Source of the DNA: Muricea muricata
Taxonomy: Eukaryota > Cnidaria > Anthozoa > Malacalcyonacea > Plexauridae
Direction: 5' to 3'
Length of the DNA stretch: 64,000 nt
Assembly: GCA_963855995.1 (NCBI GenBank)
Contig: OY979716.1
Location: 93,441,369 to 93,505,368, forward strand
The notes beneath the pieces were generated by a model. It was not told the DNA's origin and made no database searches. It was given only the letters and a program-made list of their open reading frames with translations. A program made the position numbers and the translations under genes. Below are positions 45,104 to 56,379 of the stretch, piece after piece (the first letter of the stretch is position 1; each line of letters opens with the position of its first letter).

Positions 45104-47415
45104 GTCTAGGACCTGTCAAGGAGTTTGTATGCGTTTCATTTACCCCAGAAAATCTCAACTGTTTTAGGGTAAGTTAACCATGACGAACAAGATGGCATAT
45201 TTGCCCAAACCTGAATCCGGGACGAAACGTCCGAAAACGAGCACCCGTAGAAATAACCCTCTCGTTAGGACTACAACTTCTGAATCATTAGAGATACATT
45301 TGTTTTAAAGCTTTCATGGTGTTCAGAGTCACTTTAGGGGTGGCAGTTAAGAAGCAAAAAATCTCTAGCTTAGCTAGCTTAGCTAACTTAATATATTCCA
45401 AGAATATGGCTATACCTTATCAGGGGAAAATTGCTGAATATGCATAATTTAAGTTACAACATTGGCAAAGTGGATTATTTATATTTTTTCCAAAAATTTT
45501 TTCGCTGTTGGCTAACTTCACACTTGTTTAAACATAATTCTCATATTCTACATAACAGAGCATGCAAACCTGCCGATATATAGTACCGATAAATTCACTC
45601 ACCGACGCCATTTTGCGAATTCGGCCGTGTGTTGCAGATTCCCTCGCTTTTCACCGTCGAACTTTGCTTTTATGATCCGCAAAATGCCATTATTTTTACT
45701 AGGTATTATTAGAAGAATATCCTTAATGGCTTTGAACGAATTCCGTTGCTTCGGTGACTTTGAAATCTTCGATGTTGTCGAAGTGTTGTTTTGGCGAATT
45801 ATAGCTTCAACTTTGGGTCATGTCACTTGTCTTCTCAAAATATAGCATGTAACACACTTCACACGAGTCTTAACTGTAGCACACGAACAAACGGTACTGT
45901 GTTAAACTTTGGAAGCAAAAATTAAACAATTCAACTCGCAGGTTTTGATGTAAACCACTCCAAAGAAATTCCATCATGAGGCAACTAGGCCTCTACAGAT
46001 TGTGCTCGACAACTTTCTTTCAGTTAATATTGTTTGATTCACAAACATTCACGAAAAATAACATCAATATGTGGCAACTTTTTGAAATTCGGTCGTAACG
46101 TTTTCAATTTTTGACACTTTTGAAGAACTTTTTAACAGGTTTTGTAGCAATTTGTTTGAAGTTGTCGAGCACAATCTGTAGAGGCCTAGAGGCAACCGGT
46201 CGCCAATCTCCAAACGCACACGAACTGCACGAAACGAACACGCGAACTTGATGACAGGGGGGTTGTACATTTTCACGATCGACGGTTAAAAAGAAGTAAA
46301 TATTATTCAAATACGCAGCCCACGAAATTAAAATTTAAATATTTATTCAAATATTTTTCTTATCATTATACCTTCAGGTCTATGACCCCTCTTTCGGAAA
46401 AAAAAAAGACCCTGAATGTTTACTTCTTTTTAACCGTCGATCTTGAAAATGTGCAACCCCCCCCCCCTGTCATCAAGTTCGCGTGTTGTTTTCGTGCAGT
46501 TCGTGTGTGTTTGGAAATTGGCGACCGGTTGCCTCATGATGGAATTTCTTCGGAGTGGTATGGAATTTCTTCGGAGTGGTTTACATCAAAACCTGCGAGT
46601 CGAATTGTTTAATTTTTGCTTCCAAAGTTTAACACAGTACCTTTTGTTCGTGTGCTACAGTTAAACTCGTGTGAAGTGTGTTGCATGCTATATTTCGAGA
46701 AGACAAGTGACATGGCCCAAAGTTGAAGCTATAATTCGCCAAAACAACACTTCGACAACATCGAAGATTTCAAAGTCACCGAAGCAACGGAATTCGTTCA
46801 AAGCCATTAAGGATATTCTTCTAATAATACCTAGTAAAAATAATGGCATTTTGCGGATCATAAAAGCAAAGTCCGACGGTGAAAAGCGAAGGAATCTGCG
46901 ACACAAGGCCGAATTCGCAAAATGGCGTCCGTGAGTGAATTTATCGGTACTATATATCGGCAGGTTTGCATGCTCTGTTATGTAGAATATGAGAATTATG
47001 TTTAAACAAGTGTGAAGTTAGCCAACAGCGAAAAAATTTTTGGAAAAAATATAAATAATCCACTTTGCCAATGTTGTAACTTAAATTATGCATATTCAGC
47101 AATTTTCCCCTGATAAGGTATAGCCATATTCTTGGAATATATTAAAGCTAGAGATTTTTTGCTGCCTAACTATCACCCCTAAAGTGACCACTCTGAACAC
47201 CATGAAAGCTTTAAAACAAATGTATCTCTAATGATTCAGAAGTTGTAGTCCTAACGAGAGGGTTATTTCTACGGGTGCTCGTTTTCGGACGTTTCGTCCC
47301 CGATTCAGGTTTGGGCAAATATGCCATCTTGTTCGCCATGGTTAACTTACCCTAAAACAGTTGAGATTATCTGGGGTAAATGAAACGCATACAAAGTCCT
47401 TGACAGGTCCAAGAC
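45104..47415. mobile_element. 2.3-kb foldback element with TA target duplication
   Basis: Arms of roughly 870 bp: 45104-45980 is the inverted copy of 46545-47415 (ends gtctaggacctgtcaagg / ccttgacaggtccaagac). The centre contains a second inverted pair (46195-46310 with 46415-46536) and a third (gaggcctctacagattgtg at ~45990 and ~46160). TA flanks it at 45102-45103 and 47416-47417; joining them restores the transposase frame. Mirror-image 72-residue frames in the arms (MIRKMPLFLLGIIRRIS) are reverse-strand shadows of each other. No transposase seen. Confidence 0.85.
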
Positions 47416-47417
47416 TA

Positions 47418-48720
47418 TTTCAACATCAATAGGATCAAGCTGGTTTTTTTCCTTTTGTGAATGCTGGGATGTTTAAATTAGCTTGACGAAACGAAACACT
47501 TTCGGTAGATTATCCAAAATGCCACAGTTCTCTGTCAGAAACTTATCTGAAGTTCTTCCTCCCCAAGCCTCACTTGCTAAGCAAATTATCCCTTGTGGTG
47601 TAATTCAAATTAACACTTTTACAGTGTTATGATACTTGTAACTGGAAAAGGTTTGTGCTCTAGCAAGGAGATTAGTTGGTCTATCAATAAAAATTTCAAA
47701 GCAATCAATGATTACTGTAGTTTTACGACTAAATGTGTTTAGGAAACATCTATGCATGGTTGTGTATAACTCATCGCCATCTGGCCACTTAACAAGAGCA
47801 GCTAAACGAACATCCATGACAGTTAACCATGTAGACAAAATTCGAGAAACCACTGCAGATGAAATTTTTGAACGGGAGATGATGAGGAACAGCAAGTGTC
47901 AATTTTACTAAAACCATCACAAATTCTTGAAACTTGGATAAAACCACAGGACTCCGGTCAACATGAGGGTCAATAAAACGAAAGACTGGGTGGAAAATTT
48001 CAAAGGAAGGTAAACCAGTGAAAAATTTTACTTTCTCGTCCTCGTCCCCAAAAAAAGCTTCATCAAAGTCAGAACGTGGTCAAGCCATAAATAAAGGTTC
48101 GGATTGAAGTATAGAATTGTGACTATTCCTGTGTCAACCGTTGTTGTTGAAACATCCGTTTGTGTAACGTTTCTCAAGTTACCTGGCAAACTACCTGGAA
48201 GGTCCTCAATGTCATCCATTTCAACGTCAACAACATTGAATGGTCGACATTTAACAGCCACACCAGGTTCGTTTACCCTCTGTAGCTTCTCTGCAACAAT
48301 TTTTTCCGCATTTCTCTCAAACGTGCGTTTCCTTCATTCAGTGACTCTTTTAGCTTTTTCCTGCCTTCGTCTCAGTGACGCCTCGTCTACCTTAGGTTTT
48401 TGGTATCCCAGATTAAGCGAAGGCACCCAGTCTACATTAAACTTATCCCACAAAGGAGCAACCTTCCCAGAGTAAAAATGTTCGCCACATACTCGGTCAT
48501 TTTGAAGGATGTTGTTCGTTAAATCCTGTCGGCTCATGGCTGACAGCCATTTTCGCCTGCGTTCTGTTGACAAAATCTCCACTTTCTCGTCTTGACTTTC
48601 AATAACTTTGGGCACACGGCAGAAAGATGGATCTTTACGTTTTGATTTATCATTAGAACATTCTAAAACTAGGCAAAAAGCCAGTATATTGAGGTAAATT
48701 GCAAAATAATCCGAGCACAA
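47418..48720 (-). pseudogene. THAP-DDE transposase (ISL2EU/Harbinger-related), N-terminal and core
   Basis: Minus strand. THAP zinc finger at 48360-48690: C-LVLE-C, FCRVPKVIESQDEK, STERRRKWL, DRVCGEHF, DWVPSLNLG. Then a linker (48028-48261), HTH-like TGLPSFEIFHPVFRF and LSKFQEFVMVL (~47900-48010), then the DDE core: [24 protein letters not shown] (first Asp), [15 protein letters not shown], and [17 protein letters not shown] (~47480-47560). The second-Asp segment is deleted. THAP + HTH + DDE_Tnp_4 fits ISL2EU-type transposases. Multiple frameshifts. Confidence 0.78.
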
Positions 48721-48985
48721 CAATTCAAACAGTATTGTCTCACGCTCCTTTACTCCACCAACATGGCGGACACTAAATTTTTGTGACGTCAGGACATCAA
48801 GCGTGAAAACACACTATAATTTACAAGTTTTATATCCCTATACTTGTTACCTATTTTCAGGCACTGACAAAGAGCCCATGTGATGTACAGGTGTATATCT
48901 CATATTGACGGTACCAGTAAATAGTGTCTACCCATTGTTTTACTCTGTAACATACTTATAAAGCTTCTATAAATAAACATAGTTG

Positions 48986-49910
48986 TCAGTGAGATGCCTT
49001 CCGAGTAATAGTAACGAACAAGTCTTTATATCCCTGTCGTATCCTGCGGTTTGTGATGTTGTATGCGATTACATTGAAAAACTGTTTAGATAACCCAAAA
49101 TCAATGACGCAAAATCGACCGCGCGTGGGACATGGGTACTTGAGAACACTTGAACTATAAAAATAAATGACAAGGGCGACCAACACAATACAAATACGGC
49201 TATCAATGTAACAATAGTTCTAGTTAGATGTTTATGCTTTGGATGTCGTCTTGAATCAGGATCTTGGACATGCAACTCGCCGTCTCTTGACATTGTTGTT
49301 TCTGCCATAACACTTCTTTCACTCTCTTTGTGAAAACATATTACGTTGTAATAGCAATAACTCATTACTGATAAAGGTACCAACAAACAAACTAAAATCA
49401 TAAAGATCGTGTACAATTTACTTGACGTCCATTCAGCGAAACAATAGCTCTGTGCAGGATCGTAGTCGAACTTTCCCCAGCCAAAAAATGGAGGCAATGA
49501 CAACACGATTGTTATTGACCATGTTATACACACGTAAAGCGCACATTTTCTTCTCGTGTAGATGTTTTCATACGAATTCCAATGAACGATAGCATGATAG
49601 CGATTTATACTTATCATCGACAGTGCCATACACGAGGCGACAAAAGTAAGCAAAGTTATAAAGCCAGTCATGAGACACACTGTCTTTCCAAGTATCCAAT
49701 CTTCTGCGATCACAGCCACGCATGTAACAGGAACGTTGAAAATAGCTACCAGTAAGTCAGCTGCTGCCAAATTTAGGATAAATACGTTAGCTTTGGTCTG
49801 TAGTGCACGAACTCTTGCCACGATGTAAAATGGTATCACATTGCCAAAAAGGGGCCCATAAATACGAAGACTAGGCAGGCAGCTTTGATAATCGTCCAGA
49901 GTAAAGCCAT
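48986..49910 (-). pseudogene. Second class A GPCR (melatonin/opsin-like), two one-base frameshifts
   Basis: About 307 codons in one exon, start ATG at 49910-49908, stop at 48986. TM1-TM7 are all present: GNVIPFYIV, LNLAAADLLVA (TM2 Asp), KTVCLM and QSYCFAEW (the disulfide pair), ISINRYHAI (NRY for DRY), FVLCWSPL (CWxP, TM6) and NVIAYN at the NPxxY place. NRY suggests melatonin-receptor-like, but the ligand class is unsure. One base is missing in TM1 (49843-49860) relative to the paralogue at 27.1 kb, and one in TM7 in an A5 run (49077-49081, plus strand). Both are at homopolymers, so error is possible. The tail ends RKASH. Confidence 0.82.
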
Positions 49911-50523
49911 GTATACATGTATGGTATTGAGAATAGGTGTATGGTCTGATATCGATTAAATGTAAGCATAAAACCAATTCCAAATCCAGGCAGTGAGTAG
50001 ATCAAACTTTACTCACTCACTTGCTTGCTTGCTTTATTTTTTCTTTCGATATGCCAGTGTCGGAGATATTTGTTTCAAATATGCGGAAAAACGTCTCCAA
50101 ATATGATTGTTGTTACATTAATTTGATTTTTATAGTCTAGACTATTGCAGCTAGTCATGCGTATTATGCACAAGTGCGCCGTGATCTAGCAATAACGTTC
50201 TAATAATCAATCTTATGTTGACGATCATCACGATCGGTGTGTTAGTTTTCAAATTTCATCACTAATACTCGGTTGTGCCACGACCAAACAATTTTAATGT
50301 TATCAGAAGAGGCTATAATATTTATATAGTTTTCACTAGCTATATTAGTTTTATTATTACTTTTTTCAAGGAGTGGTAAACAAACGAATTGTTTGTATTT
50401 TGGATTCCTAGCTTGTAAAAATTAATTTTACTCACTAACTGAAATCGAATATTTGGCTCTTCTCTGGCTTGATTTGCTCCCTATAAATTTAAATCATGCA
50501 TTCCATTCAACATTGAACTCGTA
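49911..50523. other. Upstream region of the second GPCR
   Basis: Inverted match of 26600-27050, then a direct match of 38740-38850 and 40940-41095. No gene. Confidence 0.5.
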
Positions 50524-50880
50524 TACTGTTAAAAAATCACTGTAAATTTACAGTAAAAAGTACTGGCAGCTTGGACGCAAAAAAATTACTGTAAAATTAC
50601 AGACAATTGTTAATTAACAGTCCTTCTTTTTAATAACGTCCTTCTTAACCTACTTCCAATTAACGTCCTCCTAATTAACGTCCTTCTTTTCACAGTACTT
50701 TATATTGTAGTTTGCATTTACATAATTGTAAATACTGTAAACATTACAGTATTTTACCTGTTAAAATACAAACAAATTGTTTTATTTCAGTACTTTCTTC
50801 TGTTACCCGTGATTACAGTACTTTAACTGTAAAATATTACAGTAGTTGTTGCTGTAAAAATACATTTATTTTTAACAGTG
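50524..50880. mobile_element. TA-flanked MITE, 357 bp
   Basis: Terminal inverted repeats actgttaaaaa / tttttaacagt. The interior is built of many actgtaa...ttacagt words. TA at 50522-50523 and 50881-50882. The paralogous site near 41090 lacks the element and aligns base for base across the junction, giving a direct empty site. Tc1/mariner-type by TSD. Confidence 0.88.
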
Positions 50881-51575
50881 TAGGTCGCTTTTGCAATGAG
50901 CAGAAGCGATTTGCAGAAGGGACTGTCGAAGATTGATACAAATATTGTTGCTAAAAAAACAGTATGAAAACACATTCTGTGCATCAATATGTTTTACAAT
51001 ACGTACACAATTGAATGTGGGGTGCAAAGCCCACCTCCTCCAACAGGTATCCGCCCCAAAATGAGTCTAGTACCTCAGAACTATACAGAGACATGAATCT
51101 TGAGGCAAGGCATTAATTTTTTTTTACATCTTTCATAATCCAGTAAACGTTTTACGAAAAAGCTGCTAGATGTTGTTACTCTAAACATAAATTAGAATGA
51201 CTGATCTATTTCAACAGTAAAACATAAAGCGATTACATTTTAACAAAAAATATTAACGCTAAAGTCCACGTTATTGATCCAATAATTAACTGATATATAG
51301 AGACCATTAAAAACACGTTCTTTGTATTCCTAAAGATACAAAATATTAATTACTTCTAAGATAGGGGCATAAAGCTTGCAAACGTTTCAAAATACACGAA
51401 TGGGTACGAAACCAAAGATTCGCCAGTTAACAATACCAACAAAAAGCACACAATACTTTTAATAACTTTAATAGCGCACAACAGTGTGCTACATGTACAT
51501 GTAATTTATATTTAACGTAAGCAGTGCCTATTTTTACCGATTACAATTCAACACATCGTGCTTATTCGGATCTAA

Positions 51576-53525
51576 ATGGAAAACTGCACTACCTGGTCAA
51601 CAGTTTCTGTAAAGAAATCCGTTGAAAAGTTCATTTTAGACAAAGAAAATAAAAGTATTAGGCAAAAAACTCAAAGAGATGAATTGAAAGCTTCCTCAGA
51701 GCGAAAATCGAGGAATGGAAAATTCAACAAATCCCAGCAACCGAGCTTAATAAGTACATTTCCGTGTTTAGTGTGTTAGTTCGCACGAAAGACGTCAATA
51801 GTCGGCAGATAGAAGCCAATATGCTTACGATATCGAGGGACAATTTCATATTGGTTTTCTCTTGTTTCTTCAAGGTTAGTAAGTATATTCCTGAATGCTG
51901 GCTGCGTTGAAATTTCTTGTGGACGTTTTTCTACGATGTTACTATAAAACTGTATTACTGTCAAAAAAGGTGATATTTCAAGTTAAATTTTAGAAAAAGT
52001 AACTTACATCAACAAAAAGCTCGTAAAAAATTAAATATGAAGCATTTAAATGGCCACCTCAATTTGTCAAGCGGTTTTCAAGTTATTGATTCATGAACCT
52101 ACGAAAAATGTTAAAATCGCGCAAAAAACATGGGCACTAGTATAAAATTATGCATTCAAAGGCTGATAACTCATTAAGAATTGGAAAAATTAGGTTGGCC
52201 ACTTAAATGACTTATATTTAGTTTTTTACGAGCTTTCTGTTGATGCAAGTTATTTTTTCTAAAATTGAATTTGAAATATCACATTTTTTGACAGTAATAC
52301 AGTTTTATAGTAATATCGTAGAAAAACGTGTTGGGAAGAGCCCACAAGAAATTTCAACACGGCCAACATTCAGAAATATACTTACTAACCTTAAAGAAAC
52401 AAGATAAAACCAAAATGAAATTGTCCCCCGATAAGGTAAGTAAACATGCTTTTTGGTACCCCAATATCTTCTGGACTACAAAGAATACGAGTCAACGTCG
52501 CTTCAAAGTTTAGTGGCGAGATTTGAACGGCACTGAAAACTATCCTTCAAGCATCATAAGCGATTTGGTACTTGAACAAACGATGAAAGTCCTCAAGGCT
52601 AAACAAAAAATGCTGAAGAAACAGGGAAAAGGAAACAAGCCGAACGCATCGGTAGCGTTGACAAATGAGGAAAACAAATAATATACGAGAAGAAACTACT
52701 CAGTATTGAAAGCCCTGAAGCATTGTTAAACACACTGTGGTTAAACAACTGTCTTCATTTTGGTCTTAGAGATTGCAAGGAACATCGTAACATGTGTTGC
52801 AGAGATGCTAAGCTTCACCAAAGAGCGCAGAGACAAGACTATCTCGAGTTTAATGAAAGACAAACGAAAACTAGGACTGGCTCAGGCTATCGTGATGTTC
52901 GAACAGTTCCGCCGAAAATGTTTGCAACCGATGAAAGCGAAAAAGATCCGTTTGCAGTTTATACATTTTTCTCAGAGAAGAGACCTTGAGAGATGAACTA
53001 CGATGATGCCCTCTTTTACTTGTCAGTTAACAATTTTAAAGCCACAGATTCTGCCGAAACTAAGGCGTGGTTTAAATCAAGTGCCGTCGGCGCGAGCAAA
53101 CTCAATAGTTTATTGAAAAGCATGGCTGAAAAAGCGGAAATTGAGAACAGCCGACTACGGAATCACAGCGGCAGAAAAGCAATGGTCCAAAGGCTCAATG
53201 AGAGTGATGTTCCACCCACACATATTGCACAGCTTTCTAGCCACAAGAACCTGAAAAGTATTCAAAACTACAGCATTGTGTAGACAAATCAACAAATGCA
53301 TGTGTCCAAGATGTTAAGCGGTTTGGTGGCAGGAAACTCGTCATCCTCGTCGACTAAAGCAGTGGCCTGCTCGTCCTCCTTATCTGCTCAAAAGCAAGGT
53401 ATGGATCTATTTAGTGTAGCAGTCATCCAAGGCGGCAATCTCTTCATAAACATAAACACTCTCAACCAGTCACCAACGTTTTCAGTAAATTCAATAACGA
53501 AGCAAACTTGGAAGCGACTGAAACC
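51576..53525 (+). pseudogene. Crypton tyrosine recombinase (DUF3504-type), interrupted
   Basis: N-terminal piece 51576-51800: MENCTTWSTVSVKKSVEKFI, then ATELNKYI and VLVRTKD in shifted frames. After a foldback insertion it resumes ~52475: YKEYESTSLQSLVARFERHL, YPSSIISDLV, QGKGNKPNASVALT, LLNTLWLNNCLHFGLRD-type (52723-52989), EFNERQTKTRTGSG and PPKMFATD. The catalytic domain follows (52993-53283): WFKSSAVGASKLNSLLKSM, LRNHSGRK (HxxR), IAQLSSHKN (second His, after SS rather than SG) and QNYSIV (Tyr). A stop follows; the Ser-rich tail continues to TWKRLKP. The final codons lie at 58067-58091 beyond another insertion. Confidence 0.85.
51815..52445. mobile_element. Foldback element inside the Crypton gene
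   Basis: Left arm ~51825-52060 is the reverse complement of ~52195-52440 (e.g. gaaatttcttgtggacg / cacaagaaatttcaacac; ggccacttaaatg / taaatggcca at the inner edge). Arms are ~230 bp with scattered differences; the loop is ~130 bp. No coding. The right arm has 10-12 bases (gggaagagcc) absent from the left. Confidence 0.8.
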
Positions 53526-53781
53526 ATAGGCGGCCCAAATCTTAGCGTTGTTTTGTCTTAGTGTTGTTTTGAATGTTTTCTCTAAGCTTTTCGCTGTTTG
53601 AAAGCAAGAAAACACACGCGTGAAGAGATTTCACGTTCGCGTGACGCTCGCGCGCTTAGCGCTCGCACTTTCGTGTCGTCATGGTTTAATATATTGACAA
53701 GGTTGGCAAGTATTTTCAAATCAAACTCATCGATAACTTTTACGAGTGCAAAAATCTTTAGAAACATCATAAATAACTTTT

Positions 53782-54613
53782 AAACTAGGAATACATGCAT
53801 GCAGCAACCCCTCGCCACTAACTAAGAGCATGCAACTATATTTTCGGAATTACATGAAGTACTGAGATAGGTTGTTGTCATAGCAACACGGCAATTGTTA
53901 ATCTTTCTGTGTATTTTTTTCAAAATGACAAAATATCAGTTTTTAATCCTTGTTTTATTGACAATTTTTTTAAATGGCACAACATTTGTCATCAGCATGT
54001 TATTACGCCTAATGTAAGCTTAAATTTGGTATAAAATACAACCTATTAATTACATTAGTAATAAGAAGACAGTCTTGCATTTACAAAACATAAACTTACT
54101 CTGGAATTTAAACAGTGAATAGACTGGATGAGTACGGCTACGCCGGCCTTTATAAAGCATTAAAACACAAGTATAAATACGCATTATCAACAAACTTGCC
54201 TTGTGTTTCACGCCATAGTCAATTCTTGGCGCTTCTCTGTATTTTCCCCGAATTAATCTCTCTTCAAGAGTCTTGCGGCAGTCATTTTCGTCTTATTTCT
54301 CGCCTTTTTGGATGCTTTAAGTGTTTGCTACTCCTGATAGTCCGCCATATTCCTGAGATCAGAAATGACCACCCTTCGTTGGTTGTGAAAGTTGCCAAAT
54401 CTTTTTGGAAAAATACGGAATATTGTAGTGCAATATAGTCCGCCATATTTTTGAGATCAGTGATGACCACCCATTCCCACTCACCGCCACCCTTGAACCA
54501 CGCGCCCGCGATATTTGATGAACTTCAGACTTCGCTATGCTTTCCTTTTCCCGGGTGTAAATAGCCGTGCGGATTAGTACCCTCGCACGGCGCTTCGCGC
54601 CGTTGGCTCGGGG
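53782..54613. other. Extra 830-bp segment in one arm of the 4.5-kb element
   Basis: Absent from the mirror position near 57810. It contains two direct copies of a ~47-bp unit (54338-54384 and 54434-54480, tagtccgccatat...tgaccaccc). It also has a GC-richer block (54500-54612) that resembles, in reverse, 19830-19945 and 28400-28515. No gene. Confidence 0.65.
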
Positions 54614-55700
54614 AAAAACTGCATAAGTATAATTAATTGTAATTTTTCTACATTCCTACAAAGTTTTAACTTAAAAAATCATTTCTAAGCAAGTTAAAAA
54701 AGCGAATTTCGGTCGGGATTTTGATAAATACTTTCAAAAACCATGCTGGGGTCGCCAACCCTATGCATACGTCACAGTTTTTAAATTGCGAAGAAGGCGA
54801 TGATAGGCTGCTGTAAATAACGTTTTTCTTCAGAAATCCAGCAACAGGGGGGGGGGATACAGCTATCGCAAAGCATCTTTCTGTTCGAGATGGCGGGCAA
54901 ACCGTGTTGATTTCATATCACGGTGTACGTTTAAATTTTTCTGCCATACGCTTTACACAAACGGCTGGTTTAAATTTTTGGTCTTTAGTAGTGGTTCCGA
55001 AGAATATTCAGAGCAATTTTGAGTGAGATCGGGTGTCTAGATTACGAGAAAATTGCTTTCGAGTTGACACAAGAGTGGAGTTAATAGTTCGAGAAAAATT
55101 GGCCTTCGATAACGACCCTTGCGCATGTTTTGAATTGAATAAAGCGAACAGTAAGTTTTCAGTATATAATTTGCCCCTTGAAAAAACGATATGTGAGCAA
55201 CAAGTCCAAATCTATCGTTCATTTTTGTTTCTGACCGCCCGATTTCCATATACAAGCCGTGTAATTTGAGGATTTTTTTTCAGCCAACATGGCCCATTTT
55301 GTCACATTTGTCCAGCTTTGCTTTTCGTTACTTTGTAAAAATATCGGGTGAAAAGCACTATTACTTGGTTGTTGACTTTTGTTTGCCTCGAATTTTTGTT
55401 GTGCTGGCTTATTTTAATCCTCTTCTAGATTAATGGTTTGTTGTAAACATAGAAAAGCTTGTAAATTTCAGGGTAGAATATTAATTTATTAAAAAAATAA
55501 GTATAAACAAACTGTCTTGGTTGCTTAAAAAGCTATACAATAACTCCAGCATTGAAATAACTACTTAAAAAGTTATCAAAACTTAAAATTCATTAATATC
55601 ATGTGGTAAATAGGATTAAAATTATTGTACATATTTTAAATATAGTATATAGATATAGTTAAATTCATTATTTGGTACTAGGAAAGTAATATTAAGGTAA

Positions 55701-56379
55701 ATGGAGGATAAGTCTTGCACGTCTAGTGAAACGGGCCAACACTTCTTAATGCCAAATGTTCAATTGGCACAATTGTGGACAAAAAGCTTAAAACATATGC
55801 CAAACACCAAATATTGAGAAACACCTCATTTTGGAGAAGGAGAAACTACCTGACAAAATACCAGCAGATGCAACAAAGCACAAACAAGATGGATACAGAT
55901 TGTTCAAAGCAGAATATGTGACAAAAATTTTGGTCAAAAGCAATATCAAAAAGGGAGATGATTTTTCTTACTTTCTTGTGCATTGTCAAGTAAATGCAGA
56001 AATGAAAAAGCTAGATTATGAGGTGTATGTCCATTTAAACCAAGTTACTGGGGACATTGTCTATGCTAAATGTTAGGGTTCTGGAGGGGCTAGTGGTCGT
56101 TGTAAACATGTCGCAGCAATTTTATTCCAGCTGTTAGACTTTTGTGAACAAGAATTGTCTCAGGTGCCTGATGAAAAAACATGTACTGAGGAATTACAAC
56201 AATGGTATGTTCAAAAAAAAATTCAGACTCAAAATGCAGTCTTGTTTGAGAATTTAATCTTCCCTCAAGATAGCTATGAAAAAGATAAAAAGGGCAGGAA
56301 ACAACCAGCTGTACAAGGGAAAAGAGTAGCAAATACTCCTCATTTGAAGAGGTGTCAAAAACTGTTCTTGACAACTTAG
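55701..56379 (+). pseudogene. SWIM-domain protein N-terminal fragment (SWIM-YqaJ type)
   Basis: Starts at ATG 55701 (MEDKSCTSSETGQHFLMPNV) inside the left arm; a mirror start lies at 56718 in the right arm. After a small deletion near 55805 the frame 55831-56076 reads LPDKIPADATKHKQDGYRLF, SYFLVHCQVNAEMKK and QVTGDIVYAKC. After a TAG it continues as SGRCKHVAAILFQLLDFCEQE and TCTEELQQW. This is a SWIM-like CxC..CxH region whose second Cys is lost at the stop. In related repetitive-element proteins a YqaJ exonuclease domain follows; it is missing here, cut off by the right arm. Confidence 0.65.

Noticed and set aside
45627..46906. Pair of similar 72-residue proteins on opposite strands
   Set aside because: They are mirror images produced by the palindrome 45104-47415; no family match and no independent coding evidence.
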